Shown: positions 9,046 to 18,844 of the stretch, piece by piece | How the letters are laid out: each line of letters begins with the position of its first letter | Numbering within the stretch: position 1 is the first letter of the stretch | Assembly: GCA_947502355.1 (NCBI GenBank) | Contig: CANMZP010000002.1 | Span: 62,001-126,000 of the forward strand | Source of the DNA: an uncultured Thalassotalea sp. | Lineage (GTDB): Bacteria; Pseudomonadota; Gammaproteobacteria; Enterobacterales; Alteromonadaceae | Direction: 5' to 3' | Length of the DNA: 64,000 nucleotides | The notes under the pieces: model-generated | Databases searched by the model: none | What the model was told of the DNA's origin: nothing | Seen by the model: the letters and a program-made list of their open reading frames with translations, nothing else | Translations under genes and position numbers: made by a program

Positions 9046-11868
9046 ATGCGTGTACGTTCACTACTGGGTTTAATGTTATTTGGTTTACTGGCGGCATGTT
9101 CTGAGTCATCCACACCATCATCTTCAAAAAGTGGAGTTGATGCTTCGGCTTTAGCTGGACAGCTTTTAATTTTGGATGATGCCGCCGGACATTGGTTAAG
9201 CAAAGAACAGTTTGTTCTTTATAATCAGAAGGCAAATAAACATATCAGCTACCAGTTGGTGGTTGCCAAAAGCAGTGATGCTGGTTTATTGGCACAGCAA
9301 CAATTTACATTGCTTGAAAACTCCTTGAGTGATGATCATAAACAACATTTCCCACACTTATCGAATGCCCTCGCGCTAACGTTTGCTAAGCCATTATCTT
9401 CAGCGACTATTAAAGGACTATTAAAAAGCCCATTGTTTATTGCTGAAGTAGAAAACGATAAACACATTGTTGCCGCGCACCGAGTGCAAATTGGTAACGT
9501 ACTTGATGATGTTTATACCTCGGCAGAAAATGATGCAGATGACGTCGACTTTTTAGGTTCTCGTTTTAAAGAAGGGGCAATCGAATTTGCTTTATGGGCA
9601 CCGACGGCCAGACACGTTGACGTGTTATTGTTTAACGAAGATAAAAGCGCTTATAAAACGGCACAACTTGCGTTGCAAGAAAACCCTACAACAGGTGTGT
9701 GGACGGCAAGCCTAAACCAAGCAAATGCACCACTATATTACCAATACGCGATTGAAATTTATCACCCTGAAAGTCAACAAGTAGAACAGCTAATAACCAC
9801 AGACCCGTATTCATTAAGCTTGTCGGTTAATAGTCAGTACACCCAAGTCATTGATTTAAAATCTAAGCAAACACAGCCTAAGGGATGGTTAACGCAACAA
9901 AGACCAACCGTTGAGCATGTCGAAGACAATATTTTTTATGAATTACATATTGGTGATTTTAGCCAGTATGACCAGAGTTTAAGCAATGAAAACCGCCGTG
10001 GCCGTTACCTAGCATTTACCCAAACCGACTCTGTGAGCATAAATCACTTAAAAGAGCTGCAACAAGCGGGCTTAAATAACATCCATTTATTACCAACCTT
10101 TGATATTGGCACCCTCGATGAAGACGTTGAAAAACGCATTTCGTTAACCGACAGCGTAGAAAAGTTGTGTGGTTTGCAACCTGAAAACATTTTATGTGGC
10201 CCTACTCATGATCAAGCCATTGATAAAAATCAGAGCATTTTAGAGGTTCTAAGCGCTTACGATCCGAGCGGCAGCGATGCCCAGCAAGTGATTGAAAAAC
10301 TGCGTTTGGTTGACGATTATAACTGGGGTTATGATCCATACCATTACACCGTGCCAGAAGGCGGTTTTGCGGTAAATCCTGAAGGTTATCATCGCATTAA
10401 AGAATTCCGTCAAATGGTGCAAAGCCTACACAACATGGGCTTTAGAGTGATTATGGATGTGGTGTACAACCATACCCATCAAGCGGGCTTATCAAGTAAG
10501 TCGGTACTCGATAAAATTGTGCCTGAGTACTATCAGCGCCTTAACCCACTAACCGGTGCCATTGAGCGTTCCACGTGTTGTGATAATACCGCCACTGAGC
10601 GAGTGATGATGGCCAAATTAATGATTGATTCATTGGTTATCTGGGCAGACGATTACGGCATCGATGGCTTCCGTTTTGATTTAATGGCACACCAACCAAA
10701 AGATGTCATGCTTGCTGCGCGTAAAGCGGTGCAGGCCGTCGATCCCGACAGTTACTTTTACGGTGAAGGCTGGAATTTTGGTGAAGTCGCCAATAACCAG
10801 CGATTTGTGCAAGCCAGTCAACTTGAATTAAGCGGTACTGAAATTGGTACCTTTACCGACCGCTTACGTGATGCCGTACGAGGTGGTGGCATGACGGCAA
10901 GTGGCGATGAAATCCGTAAAGAGCAGGGCATTGGTAATGGTCTTTACACCGTACCAAATGAGTTGCGCAGCCAAGCTGACAGCAAAGCTCAGTATTTATT
11001 AAATGCGGATCAGTTGCGTGTCGGTTTAGCGGGTAACTTGTCTGGCTTTCCTTTGCAAAATGCCGCAGGTGAGCACGTAAGGGGTAAAGATATTCCCTAT
11101 GGCAATCAACCAACCGGTTATGCCTTAGATCCGGCTGACACCATTAACTACGTGTCAAAACACGATAATCAAACCCTTTGGGACAACAATCAATACCGTA
11201 ATGCGTTTACCTTAACAACCGAAGATCGCGTGCGCATGCACACCTTAAGTTTGTCTTACCCAATGCTGGCGCAAGGTATTCCGTTTATTCATATGGGGTC
11301 GGAATTAATACGCAGTAAGTCTTTTGTGCGCGACAGCTACGACTTTTCACATTGGTTTAATAAAGTCGATTTTGCCAAACAGAGCAATAACTACAATGTC
11401 GGTCTTCCTGCGGCGACAACCGATAAGCAAAATTGGGATATTGTTCGCAAAGTGCTAAGCAAAAACGAAGGTCGAGACTTGGTTAAACCTGAGCATATTG
11501 AAGCGAGTCATCAACGCTTTTTAGAGCTTATTGAAATACGTATGAGCTCGCCATTATTTCGACTTACCACAGGCAAAGCCATTAATGACAATGTGCGTTT
11601 CCTAAATACAGGTATGGACCAGCAATTAGGCCTTATTGCCATGCAAATTAACGATGGCGATGACATAGACCCTAATTATCAGCAAATCATAGTGCTCTTT
11701 AACAGCGGCGCACAGGCGCAAACATTTGCCTTTAATGATGCTGGTAAATTCAAATTACACCCGGTACAAGCACGTTGTAACGATGCCCTAATTTGTAGCA
11801 GCAAAGCCATTGATAATGAATTTACGGTAAGTAAATTTAGTGCGGCTGTCTTTGTGCTACCTCAATAA
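9046..11868 (+). CDS. lipoprotein pullulanase-type GH13 (debranching enzyme)
   Basis: Hydrolyses alpha-1,6 branch linkages in starch, glycogen or pullulan; 940 residues. Residues 1-18 are a lipoprotein signal with lipobox LAAC, so it should be membrane-anchored, probably at the cell surface or outer-membrane inner face. A CBM48-like N-terminal segment contains FALWAPTARHVDVLLF (about 183-198). The type I pullulanase signature YNWGYDP starts near residue 425. The GH13 catalytic triad is visible: Asp545 (DGFRFD), Glu574 (YGEGW) and Asp707 (SKHDN). The start ATG follows weak ribosome-binding sequence AAAGG. It leads a likely operon with GH97 and the MFS permease and is preceded by an ATACGTAT operator. 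Confidence 0.93.
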   Translation: MRVRSLLGLMLFGLLAACSESSTPSSSKSGVDASALAGQLLILDDAAGHWLSKEQFVLYNQKANKHISYQLVVAKSSDAGLLAQQQFTLLENSLSDDHKQHFPHLSNALALTFAKPLSSATIKGLLKSPLFIAEVENDKHIVAAHRVQIGNVLDDVYTSAENDADDVDFLGSRFKEGAIEFALWAPTARHVDVLLFNEDKSAYKTAQLALQENPTTGVWTASLNQANAPLYYQYAIEIYHPESQQVEQLITTDPYSLSLSVNSQYTQVIDLKSKQTQPKGWLTQQRPTVEHVEDNIFYELHIGDFSQYDQSLSNENRRGRYLAFTQTDSVSINHLKELQQAGLNNIHLLPTFDIGTLDEDVEKRISLTDSVEKLCGLQPENILCGPTHDQAIDKNQSILEVLSAYDPSGSDAQQVIEKLRLVDDYNWGYDPYHYTVPEGGFAVNPEGYHRIKEFRQMVQSLHNMGFRVIMDVVYNHTHQAGLSSKSVLDKIVPEYYQRLNPLTGAIERSTCCDNTATERVMMAKLMIDSLVIWADDYGIDGFRFDLMAHQPKDVMLAARKAVQAVDPDSYFYGEGWNFGEVANNQRFVQASQLELSGTEIGTFTDRLRDAVRGGGMTASGDEIRKEQGIGNGLYTVPNELRSQADSKAQYLLNADQLRVGLAGNLSGFPLQNAAGEHVRGKDIPYGNQPTGYALDPADTINYVSKHDNQTLWDNNQYRNAFTLTTEDRVRMHTLSLSYPMLAQGIPFIHMGSELIRSKSFVRDSYDFSHWFNKVDFAKQSNNYNVGLPAATTDKQNWDIVRKVLSKNEGRDLVKPEHIEASHQRFLELIEIRMSSPLFRLTTGKAINDNVRFLNTGMDQQLGLIAMQINDGDDIDPNYQQIIVLFNSGAQAQTFAFNDAGKFKLHPVQARCNDALICSSKAIDNEFTVSKFSAAVFVLPQ

Positions 11869-11967
11869 CAAGAACATAAATATCAGCCACTATGCGGGCG
11901 CTTATAAATTCGCGTATGACAACGATTAGAAACGGATAAAAAGCTTAGATTAGAACTGGAGAACATT

Positions 11968-14013
11968 ATGAATAAAATTACCGCAATTATGTTAATTGCT
12001 GGTTTAACGGCAAACGCTTCGGCGTTGGCCAAGTCGGTGAGTGTCAGCTCGCCAGATGGTGACATTAAATTTACCGTAACCGATGATACGTCCATGCCAA
12101 GTTACAGCATTGAGTTTAATGGCAAAAAAGTCATCAGTGATTCTAATCTGGGCCTGGTATTTAAAGACTCGCTATACCTTGACGAACATTTCGAAATTAA
12201 AGACAGCAAAACCCGTGTTGTAAACACTTCGTGGGATCAACCGTGGGGTGAGCGTAAAGTGGTTGTAGATAACCACAAAGAGCTGGCGTTAACGTTGAAA
12301 GCCAATCGTGATGAAGTGAATACTTACACACTAAGAGTGCGAGTATTCGACGATGGTGTCGGCTTTCGCTACGAAGTACCTAAGCAAAAAGGTTTAGGCC
12401 AAAAAATCAACATCACCAATGAGTTAACCGAATTCAATGTGACAGACTTTGCGGACAGTACCGCTTACTGGATCCCGTCACGTGGCTGGAACCGTTACGA
12501 GTACGTGTACAACACAACGGCCTTTGAAGAAGCGCAATTGGTGCACACACCATTTACCTTTAAATCAAAATCAGGGGTGCACATTAGCATCCATGAAGCC
12601 GCGCTTACCGACTACGCGGGCATGTCACTTAACCAACGTCGTCCAGGTACGCTAAAAGCAGATTTAGCGCCTTGGTCAGATGGTGTTTTGGTAAAAACCA
12701 AGCCTGGTTTTAAAACGCCATGGCGTACATTACAAATTAGCGATGATGCCGTTGGTCTATTAAACTCCGATTTAATCCTTAACCTGAATGAGCCAAACAA
12801 ATTGGGCGATGTATCTTGGGTTGAACCGGGTAAATACGTTGGGATCTGGTGGGGTATGCATGTCAATGAAACCACTTGGGGAAGTGGTGATAAACACGGT
12901 GCAACTACGTCAGAAACCAAACGCTACATGGACTTTGCCGCCAAATATGGCTTTAGTGGTGTATTAGTGGAAGGCTGGAACATTGGCTGGGATGGCGACT
13001 GGTTCTTTAACGGCGATGTGTTCCGTTTTGCTGAACCATATCCAGACTTCGATATTGATGCGATTGGTAAATACGGTAAGAAAGTAGGGGTTGATTTAAT
13101 TGGTCACCACGAAACATCGGGTAACGTAAGTAATTATCGTGATCAGATGTCTGCAGCGTACGACCTATACAAAAAGCACGGTATTAAGCAAATTAAAACC
13201 GGTTATGTGGCCGATGGTGGCAACATTAAACGCATCGACGAAAATGGTGTGGTTCGCAAAGAATGGCATGATGGCCAATACATGGTTAATGAATACTTGC
13301 ACAGCATTACCGAAGCGGCAAAACGTGGCATTAGCATTAACACGCATGAGCCAATTAAAGATACAGGCTTACGTCGTACCTACCCGAACTGGTTAGCGCG
13401 AGAAGGTGCTCGTGGTCAGGAGTTTAACGCTTGGGGCAACCCACCTAACCCACCAGAGCATGCGGCATTATTACCGTTTACCCGTTTGTTAGCCGGTCCA
13501 ATGGACTTTACCCCTGGTATTTTTGACATGGGCTTTGATGGCTTGGATGCAACCAGCAACCGCCCGCAAACAACCCTTGCTAAGCAACTGGCGTTGTATG
13601 TGGTATTCTACAGCCCGATTCAAATGGCAGCCGACTTACCTCGTAATTACGAAGCCAAACCAGATGCCTTCCAATTTATTTTGGATGTCGTAACCGATTG
13701 GGAAAAATCAGTCGCATTAGCCGGTGAAGTGGGTGATTATGTTGCCTACGCTCGTCAGGCTCGTGACAGCAAAGACTGGTTTGTTGGTGCTTTAACCGAT
13801 GAGAATGCGCGTCAGCTTGAGCTTGATTTTGACTTCCTAACCGAAGGTCAACGTTACCAAGCGCAAATTTACCGTGATGGTAAAAAAGCCGACTGGGTAA
13901 GCAACCCATACGAGTTAACCATAGAACAAAAAACCTTTGTTAAAGGCGATAAAATAACGTTACCTTTAGCAACCAGTGGTGGTGCGGCGATTTACTTAAA
14001 AGCGATTGATTAA
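11968..14013 (+). CDS. GH97 alpha-glucosidase (SusB-like, inverting)
   Basis: Releases glucose from the non-reducing end of maltodextrins in the periplasm; 681 residues, the normal GH97 size. A signal peptide covers about 1-21 (NASALA). The family core WWGMHVNETTWGSG precedes the barrel. Glu461 in NTHEPIKDTG and Glu485 in ARGQEF sit 24 residues apart in the same surroundings as SusB Glu508 and Glu532, so it belongs to the inverting, Ca-dependent alpha-glucosidase branch rather than the retaining alpha-galactosidase branch. Start ATG follows AACTGGAGAACATT. It lies 99 bp after the pullulanase-type gene and 89 bp before the MFS gene, all on the same strand. Confidence 0.93.
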   Translation: MNKITAIMLIAGLTANASALAKSVSVSSPDGDIKFTVTDDTSMPSYSIEFNGKKVISDSNLGLVFKDSLYLDEHFEIKDSKTRVVNTSWDQPWGERKVVVDNHKELALTLKANRDEVNTYTLRVRVFDDGVGFRYEVPKQKGLGQKINITNELTEFNVTDFADSTAYWIPSRGWNRYEYVYNTTAFEEAQLVHTPFTFKSKSGVHISIHEAALTDYAGMSLNQRRPGTLKADLAPWSDGVLVKTKPGFKTPWRTLQISDDAVGLLNSDLILNLNEPNKLGDVSWVEPGKYVGIWWGMHVNETTWGSGDKHGATTSETKRYMDFAAKYGFSGVLVEGWNIGWDGDWFFNGDVFRFAEPYPDFDIDAIGKYGKKVGVDLIGHHETSGNVSNYRDQMSAAYDLYKKHGIKQIKTGYVADGGNIKRIDENGVVRKEWHDGQYMVNEYLHSITEAAKRGISINTHEPIKDTGLRRTYPNWLAREGARGQEFNAWGNPPNPPEHAALLPFTRLLAGPMDFTPGIFDMGFDGLDATSNRPQTTLAKQLALYVVFYSPIQMAADLPRNYEAKPDAFQFILDVVTDWEKSVALAGEVGDYVAYARQARDSKDWFVGALTDENARQLELDFDFLTEGQRYQAQIYRDGKKADWVSNPYELTIEQKTFVKGDKITLPLATSGGAAIYLKAID

Positions 14014-14102
14014 TCACTTTACAGTAATTTAAGCACGACAATACATGAGCCCGGAATGATGTTTCGGGCTTTACAGCAAGAATTAAAAATAAGCTTAATG
14101 AT

Positions 14103-15569
14103 ATGAATAGAGAAAAACCGCAGTTGTCGTTTTGGCAAGTATGGAATGTGAGCTTTGGCTTTTTAGGTGTGCAATTTGGTTTCGCCTTACAAAATGCCAA
14201 TGTCAGTCGGATCTTGTCAGATTTAGGGGCTGATTTGCATTCATTATCCCTGTTTTGGCTAGTTGCGCCTATTATGGGGTTAATCGTACAACCGATTGTG
14301 GGCTCGGCATCTGACCGTACCTGGAACCGTGTAGGTCGTCGTAAACCCTACATCTTAGCTGGTGCCATTGCCGCCGCCTTAGGTATGGTGTTAATGCCAA
14401 ATGCCGGGATGTTTGTCGCCTTTATTGCACCCATGCTTTTTGGGGCAATGATTTTGGCCGTCATGGATGCATCCTTTAATGTGAGCTTTCAGCCATTCCG
14501 CTCGTTGGTATCGGATATGGTGCCTGCCAAACAGCGTAACCTAGGCTACTCGATTCAATCATTCCTTATCAATATTGGTGCGGTGATTGGTTCAATTTTA
14601 CCATTCGTATTAACCAACGTGGTTGGTTTAGAAAATACGGCCGAAGCGGGACAAGTTGCGCCATCGGTTACTTGGGCATTCTATATTGGTGCCACCGTGT
14701 TACTTGGTACCGTGTTATGGACGGTATTTCGCACCAAAGAATACGCACCCGAAGAGTACTACGCTTATCGTGGTGAAGATCATAACGAAGTTGCAAAACA
14801 GCAAGCGAAAGAGCAACAAACATCAATGTTTGCAAAGCTTTCGGCTTTCTTTGCCTTAATGAAAACAATGCCCACCACCATGAAGCAATTAGCGGTTGTG
14901 CAGTTTTTCTCATGGTTTGCCCTGTTTATTATGTGGGTTTACTCAATGCCGGCGATCACTCAGTACATTTGGGGTGTGGATGCGAAATGGTTTGACCCGC
15001 ACTACATTGAATCGGTAGGGCAAATTCCTGCTGCGATTCAAGCGGCGAAAGGCGCTGCGGGTGACTGGGTAGGTATTATCTTTGCGGCTTACTCATTATT
15101 TGCGGCAATATTCTCTGTTGTACTATCTAAGCTTGCCGACAAATTTGGTCGTAAACTGGTTTACTCACTATCACTATTTGTTGGTGCCCTAGGTTACTTT
15201 GGCTTTATGGCGTTTGATAATCCGCAGCCCGTATTGGTTGATTTATACATCACCAGTGTTGAAGTACCAAAAGCCGCGGTTAACTTGTTTATTCCAATGA
15301 TTGGTGTGGGTATTTCATGGGCGGCAATTTTAGCGATGCCTTATGCGATTCTAGCCGGTTCATTACCAGCAAGTAAAACCGGTGTTTACATGGGTATTTT
15401 CAACTTTACCATTGCCGCACCACAAATTGTTTCGGGCTTATTCTCTGGCTGGATCTTAAGTAGCGTATTTAACAATGAAGCGATTTACATCATTATGCTT
15501 GCCGGTGTGTCGATGTTAATTGCCAGTGCTTCCGTGTTCTTGGTTAAGGACGAAGAAAACGTCGCCTAA
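14103..15569 (+). CDS. MFS sugar permease, SLC45/GPH-like (maltose type), second copy
   Basis: Inner-membrane symporter of 488 residues with about 12 transmembrane segments. The block NRVGRRKPYILAGA near residues 77-90 corresponds to the Arg-rich loop of SLC45-type maltose/sucrose carriers. NVSFQPFRSLVSDMVP parallels NISFNPTRSIIADVTP in the permease at 2451-3875, so both belong to the same subfamily but are well diverged. It ends the pullulanase-GH97-permease gene string and would bring maltose or glucose into the cytoplasm. Which of the two permeases takes which sugar cannot be told from sequence. Confidence 0.88.
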   Translation: MNREKPQLSFWQVWNVSFGFLGVQFGFALQNANVSRILSDLGADLHSLSLFWLVAPIMGLIVQPIVGSASDRTWNRVGRRKPYILAGAIAAALGMVLMPNAGMFVAFIAPMLFGAMILAVMDASFNVSFQPFRSLVSDMVPAKQRNLGYSIQSFLINIGAVIGSILPFVLTNVVGLENTAEAGQVAPSVTWAFYIGATVLLGTVLWTVFRTKEYAPEEYYAYRGEDHNEVAKQQAKEQQTSMFAKLSAFFALMKTMPTTMKQLAVVQFFSWFALFIMWVYSMPAITQYIWGVDAKWFDPHYIESVGQIPAAIQAAKGAAGDWVGIIFAAYSLFAAIFSVVLSKLADKFGRKLVYSLSLFVGALGYFGFMAFDNPQPVLVDLYITSVEVPKAAVNLFIPMIGVGISWAAILAMPYAILAGSLPASKTGVYMGIFNFTIAAPQIVSGLFSGWILSSVFNNEAIYIIMLAGVSMLIASASVFLVKDEENVA

Positions 15570-15722
15570 CCCATAATACGTAAGTCCATTCACGACATTT
15601 CTACTCTCTGTTTATTTCGATAAGCAGGGGGTAGTTACATCTTGATCAAATTACATTGCTATACATTCAAATAATCTTCGGGTAATATTTGCTAATTGTT
15701 GGGTTAATTTTGAACAGGTATA

Positions 15723-16751
15723 GTGAAAGCTACTTCATTTGATATCGCTTATCGAGCCGGTGTTTCGCAGTCCACCGTATCCAGAGCACTGAGAAACAGT
15801 CCTTTGGTAAACAAAGAAACGCGTTTAAAAGTACAAGCGATTGCCAAAGAACTGAATTATAAAGTCGATAAAAATGCGCGAAGCTTACGTTCGCAGCAAA
15901 GTTATACGATTGCCCTTCTATTATTCGAAGATCCTTCTGAAGATAACGCGTCACAAATCAATCCTTTCTTCTTGTCAATGCTTGGCAGCATTACCAGTGC
16001 CTGCTCAAATAAAGGCTATGACTTGTTAGTGTCATTCCAAAAAATGGAAAGCGACTGGCATGCAGAATACGCCGATACCAACAAGGCCGATGGCATTATT
16101 TTGCTAGGCTATGGCGATTACCTCGATTACAAAGAAAAGCTGATCCAGTTAAACGAACAACACACCCATTTTGTCCGTTGGGGCGCTGAAGTAAAAGACA
16201 TGGAAGTGGCGACCATAGGCTGTGACAACCTGCATGGCGGGTATCAGTTAACTCAACATTTAGTTGAGCAAGGCTGTAAAAATCCTGCATTTGTTGGGGT
16301 TGCCTCAAGTGGTGCACCTGAGTTTGAGCATCGCTACCTTGGTTTTAAGCAAGCGTTAAAAGACGCAAACATGGCTTTTAATGAAAACCTGCAAGTCGAT
16401 GCCGTTTTCACTGAGGAAGCCGGTTATACCGCGGCGAAAGAATTACTGAGTAAGCATACTGATATTGATGCCATCTTTGGGGCCAGTGATTTACTTGCTA
16501 TAGGGGCATTACGGGCGATAAAAGAGCAAGGTTATCGGGTACCAGAAGACATTGCTGTAGTCGGTTTTGATGACATCGTAATGGCTAATTTTACCAACCC
16601 GCCATTAACCACGGCCAAGCAGGATACCATTTTGGCAGGGCAACTTTTGGTTGATAGCTTACTGGCCCAAATTGCCGGTGAGAAACCCAAATCGCAACAA
16701 ATCCAAGCCACTCTGGTTGAGCGCAAATCATCAAACAAATTAAATAAATAA
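15723..16751 (+). CDS. LacI-family transcriptional regulator (candidate starch/maltose regulator)
   Basis: DNA-binding sugar-responsive repressor or activator of 342 residues. The N-terminal helix-turn-helix reads SFDIAYRAGVSQSTVSRALR (about 4-23) and the following hinge helix is typical of LacI. The remainder is a periplasmic-binding-like ligand domain, including GASDLLAIGALRA and VVGFDDI near the C-terminus. The start is taken as GTG at 15723, following GAACAGG; no in-frame ATG gives an intact helix-turn-helix. It follows the glycosidase/permease genes and is the only LacI protein in the window, so it is the prime candidate to bind the ATACGTAT palindromes. The binding assignment is inference. 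Confidence 0.9.
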   Translation: MKATSFDIAYRAGVSQSTVSRALRNSPLVNKETRLKVQAIAKELNYKVDKNARSLRSQQSYTIALLLFEDPSEDNASQINPFFLSMLGSITSACSNKGYDLLVSFQKMESDWHAEYADTNKADGIILLGYGDYLDYKEKLIQLNEQHTHFVRWGAEVKDMEVATIGCDNLHGGYQLTQHLVEQGCKNPAFVGVASSGAPEFEHRYLGFKQALKDANMAFNENLQVDAVFTEEAGYTAAKELLSKHTDIDAIFGASDLLAIGALRAIKEQGYRVPEDIAVVGFDDIVMANFTNPPLTTAKQDTILAGQLLVDSLLAQIAGEKPKSQQIQATLVERKSSNKLNK

Positions 16752-16798
16752 GTTGCCCATTAACCTCACCAACTGATAAGTTATTTATATCGTTTTTT

Positions 16799-16832
16799 CA
16801 ACTACCTGATTATCTTCAGGTAGTTGGTTTTT
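16799..16832 (+). terminator. intrinsic terminator after the LacI-family gene
   Basis: A perfect stem AACTACCTGA / TCAGGTAGTT with a 6-nt loop, followed by GGTTTTT. It overlaps possible TTG/GTG starts of the next frame, which argues for the ATG at 16848 there. Confidence 0.85.
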
Positions 16833-16847
16833 GTGGATATAAATATA

Positions 16848-17471
16848 ATGAAGTCTGGCAAGCACAATCTGTTAATCTATTTTTTAGCCTTTAGTTGTGG
16901 CTTCTCCATTATGGGGATTGAGTTGCTGGCTGGTCGAATTCTGGCGCCGTATTTTGGCTCGAGTGTGCATGTCTGGGGCAGTATTATTACCGTCTTTATG
17001 CTTGCCTTATCATTAGGTTACCTACTTGGTGGGAAGTTATCTTTGCATCATCCGTCTTTGTATAAATTTGGCAGCCTGTTTATTTTCTCAGGCTTGGCGT
17101 TGTTGCCTTTGGCTTATTATTCCATCCCTTTATTGGAATTGGTTTTTGAACATATAGAAGACAGTCGTTATGGTTCCTTGCTTGCTTCTATGGGGTTGTT
17201 TTTTATACCCACCATTATTTTGGGGATGATTTCTCCCTATTCGGTTAGGCTTTTGGTGAGTCACCAGGAGGAAAGTGGGCAAGTGGCAGGGCGACTTTAT
17301 TTTGTATCGACTCTGGGAAGTGCCTTGGGAACCTTGGCGACGTCATTTTATTTGGTGATGTGGTTTAATGTAAACAGCATCATTCTCAGCTTTTGTGGTA
17401 TTTTAATCGTCCTTGGCATATTGGCTCTTGGGGTCGCCCAATCTCGTAATGTGAGCTTACAACATGCATAA
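16848..17471 (+). CDS. membrane half of a split spermidine-synthase-like protein
   Basis: About 207 residues with five to six hydrophobic helices. The block GIELLAGRILAPYFGSSVHVWGSII is typical of the membrane domain that in many bacteria is fused ahead of a spermidine-synthase-like methyltransferase-fold domain. Here that second domain is a separate gene, overlapping by 8 bp (17464). The start is placed at ATG 16848 because upstream TTG/GTG candidates lie in a terminator stem. The molecular function of this fused family is not established; polyamine synthesis should not be assumed. Confidence 0.75.
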   Translation: MKSGKHNLLIYFLAFSCGFSIMGIELLAGRILAPYFGSSVHVWGSIITVFMLALSLGYLLGGKLSLHHPSLYKFGSLFIFSGLALLPLAYYSIPLLELVFEHIEDSRYGSLLASMGLFFIPTIILGMISPYSVRLLVSHQEESGQVAGRLYFVSTLGSALGTLATSFYLVMWFNVNSIILSFCGILIVLGILALGVAQSRNVSLQHA

Positions 17472-18345
17472 ATTACTACGTTTAGTCCTGCCTATATTAC
17501 TGCTGTCTGTGAGCGTTTCAACAGCGGCAAAAATCATTAAAGAAGAGCGTTCTTTGTATCGCAATATCTTTGTTGAAGACAAAGAAAATGTGCGCTGCTT
17601 AAAATTTTCGGTCAAGCGTCAGTCGTCTAATCAATCATGTATTTATATCGATGACGAATACAAGCTGGTGTTCGATTACACCAAATTTATTATGTCGACC
17701 CTAGTGTTTAAGCCGGATCCACAGCGCGTGCTTATTATTGGTTTAGGTGGCGGTACCCTGTCTAATAGCTTATTGCATATGTATCCCAATATTGAAATCG
17801 ATAATGTTGAAATTGACCCTGCGGTGGTTAAAGTTGCCGTCGATTACTTTAATTTTAAGCAAACAGATAAAGTAAAAAGCCATGTAAAAGACGGGCGAAT
17901 TTTTATTAAGCGGGCTTTAAAAAAGCAACCGCGCTATGACTTTATTATTCTTGATGCTTTTAATGGCGAGTACATCCCCGAGCACTTGCTTACCGCTGAA
18001 TTTTTACAAGAATCACAGCAGTTACTTACGGATGATGGCATTTTGGTTGCTAATACCTTCTCAAGCAGTGACTTGTATCACCATGAAAGTGCGACCTATC
18101 ATCATGTGTTTGGGGATTTCTATACCTTGGTGAATCGCCGCTTAAACGGTAATCGAATTATTGTTATTGATAATTCAACGCTAAGTGATGCACAGTTTGA
18201 ACAGAATAAGAAGAGTTTGGCACGTAAATTAAGTGAATTTGATATTGATTTGGAAGGGGTATTGGCCACTCTAAAATTAGAGGAAAAACACGTCAGTGAT
18301 TACAAAATTCTGACGGATCAGTATTCTCCAGCCAATTTATTGTAA
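17464..18345 (+). CDS. spermidine-synthase-like protein, catalytic-fold half
   Basis: 293 residues. An N-terminal hydrophobic stretch (about 1-22) may be a signal peptide or anchor. The Rossmann methyltransferase-like fold shows VLIIGLGGGTL at 89-99, VEIDP at 115-119, and the LDAFNGEYIP segment where the polyamine-synthase gate loop and catalytic Asp lie. It is translationally coupled by an 8-bp overlap to the membrane half. In many genomes the two are one polypeptide, so this is a split arrangement. The exported or membrane-bound form makes a role distinct from cytoplasmic SpeE likely; substrate unknown. Confidence 0.8.
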   Translation: MHKLLRLVLPILLLSVSVSTAAKIIKEERSLYRNIFVEDKENVRCLKFSVKRQSSNQSCIYIDDEYKLVFDYTKFIMSTLVFKPDPQRVLIIGLGGGTLSNSLLHMYPNIEIDNVEIDPAVVKVAVDYFNFKQTDKVKSHVKDGRIFIKRALKKQPRYDFIILDAFNGEYIPEHLLTAEFLQESQQLLTDDGILVANTFSSSDLYHHESATYHHVFGDFYTLVNRRLNGNRIIVIDNSTLSDAQFEQNKKSLARKLSEFDIDLEGVLATLKLEEKHVSDYKILTDQYSPANLL

Positions 18346-18365
18346 TTAGTCTTGTATTTTAAGCG

Positions 18366-18461
18366 CTAGATAGTCATTGCAAAAGAATCTAAGGCGATAC
18401 TGCACAGGGCAATAGAAACTAAAATAAGTAATAATTTGTTGGTTCTTTTAAGATCGTTCAA
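18366..18461 (-). CDS. possible 31-residue membrane peptide
   Basis: A short frame on the minus strand, TTG start at 18461, preceded by AAAGGG at a reasonable distance, ending TAG. It encodes MNDLKRTNKLLLILVSIALC and continues SIALDSFAMTI. A positively charged N-terminus and one hydrophobic segment give the shape of a small membrane protein. The reading is weak: the start codon is not ATG and no homologue is known to me. It might equally be a chance frame. Confidence 0.27.
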   Translation of the reverse strand: MNDLKRTNKLLLILVSIALCSIALDSFAMTI

Positions 18462-18844
18462 AACGATACCCTTTTTGTTATTATAAAAACTCCTTATCCC
18501 GTTAAATTTATGTAAATCTCGTTGTCGAGTCAATACTTTTTTTTATCAAAACCGTCGAGAAAACCCCGTGATCGCAGCGGAGTGAAGTCGCGGGGTAGTT
18601 CACAAAAGGAAATCAATAAGATACAGCCACTTCCCCAGTTACATTTTGTGCTAAAAAACCATCAGCTTAGTAACATCATATTCCTTAATAACTTCTATAA
18701 TCAATTTATACACTTGGCCAGTTAAAAAAGTACCCATTTGAAGCGCTTATTTTTTTGAGCTTTGTTTGATGCTTAACTAAGCTAATAGTAGCCAATTTTA
18801 AATTGAATATAACTTGGGTGAAGATACCCATAGAGGGTCTAAAA
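18462..18844. other. intergenic region before cdd
   Basis: No convincing gene. It contains an inverted repeat around 18563-18597 (CCCCGTGA ... TCGCGGGG) that could form a hairpin, and AT-rich sequence leading into cdd. A 67-residue frame from 18522 has no recognisable features and was not accepted. Confidence 0.5.

Noticed and set aside
11536-11543. ATACGTAT core as an operator
   Set aside because: Lies within the pullulanase-type coding sequence with poor flanks; likely chance.
16824-16847. Earlier TTG start for the split membrane protein
   Set aside because: Falls in the stem of the preceding intrinsic terminator.
18522-18725. 67-residue frame before cdd
   Set aside because: No ribosome-binding site, covers a hairpin-forming segment and has atypical composition.
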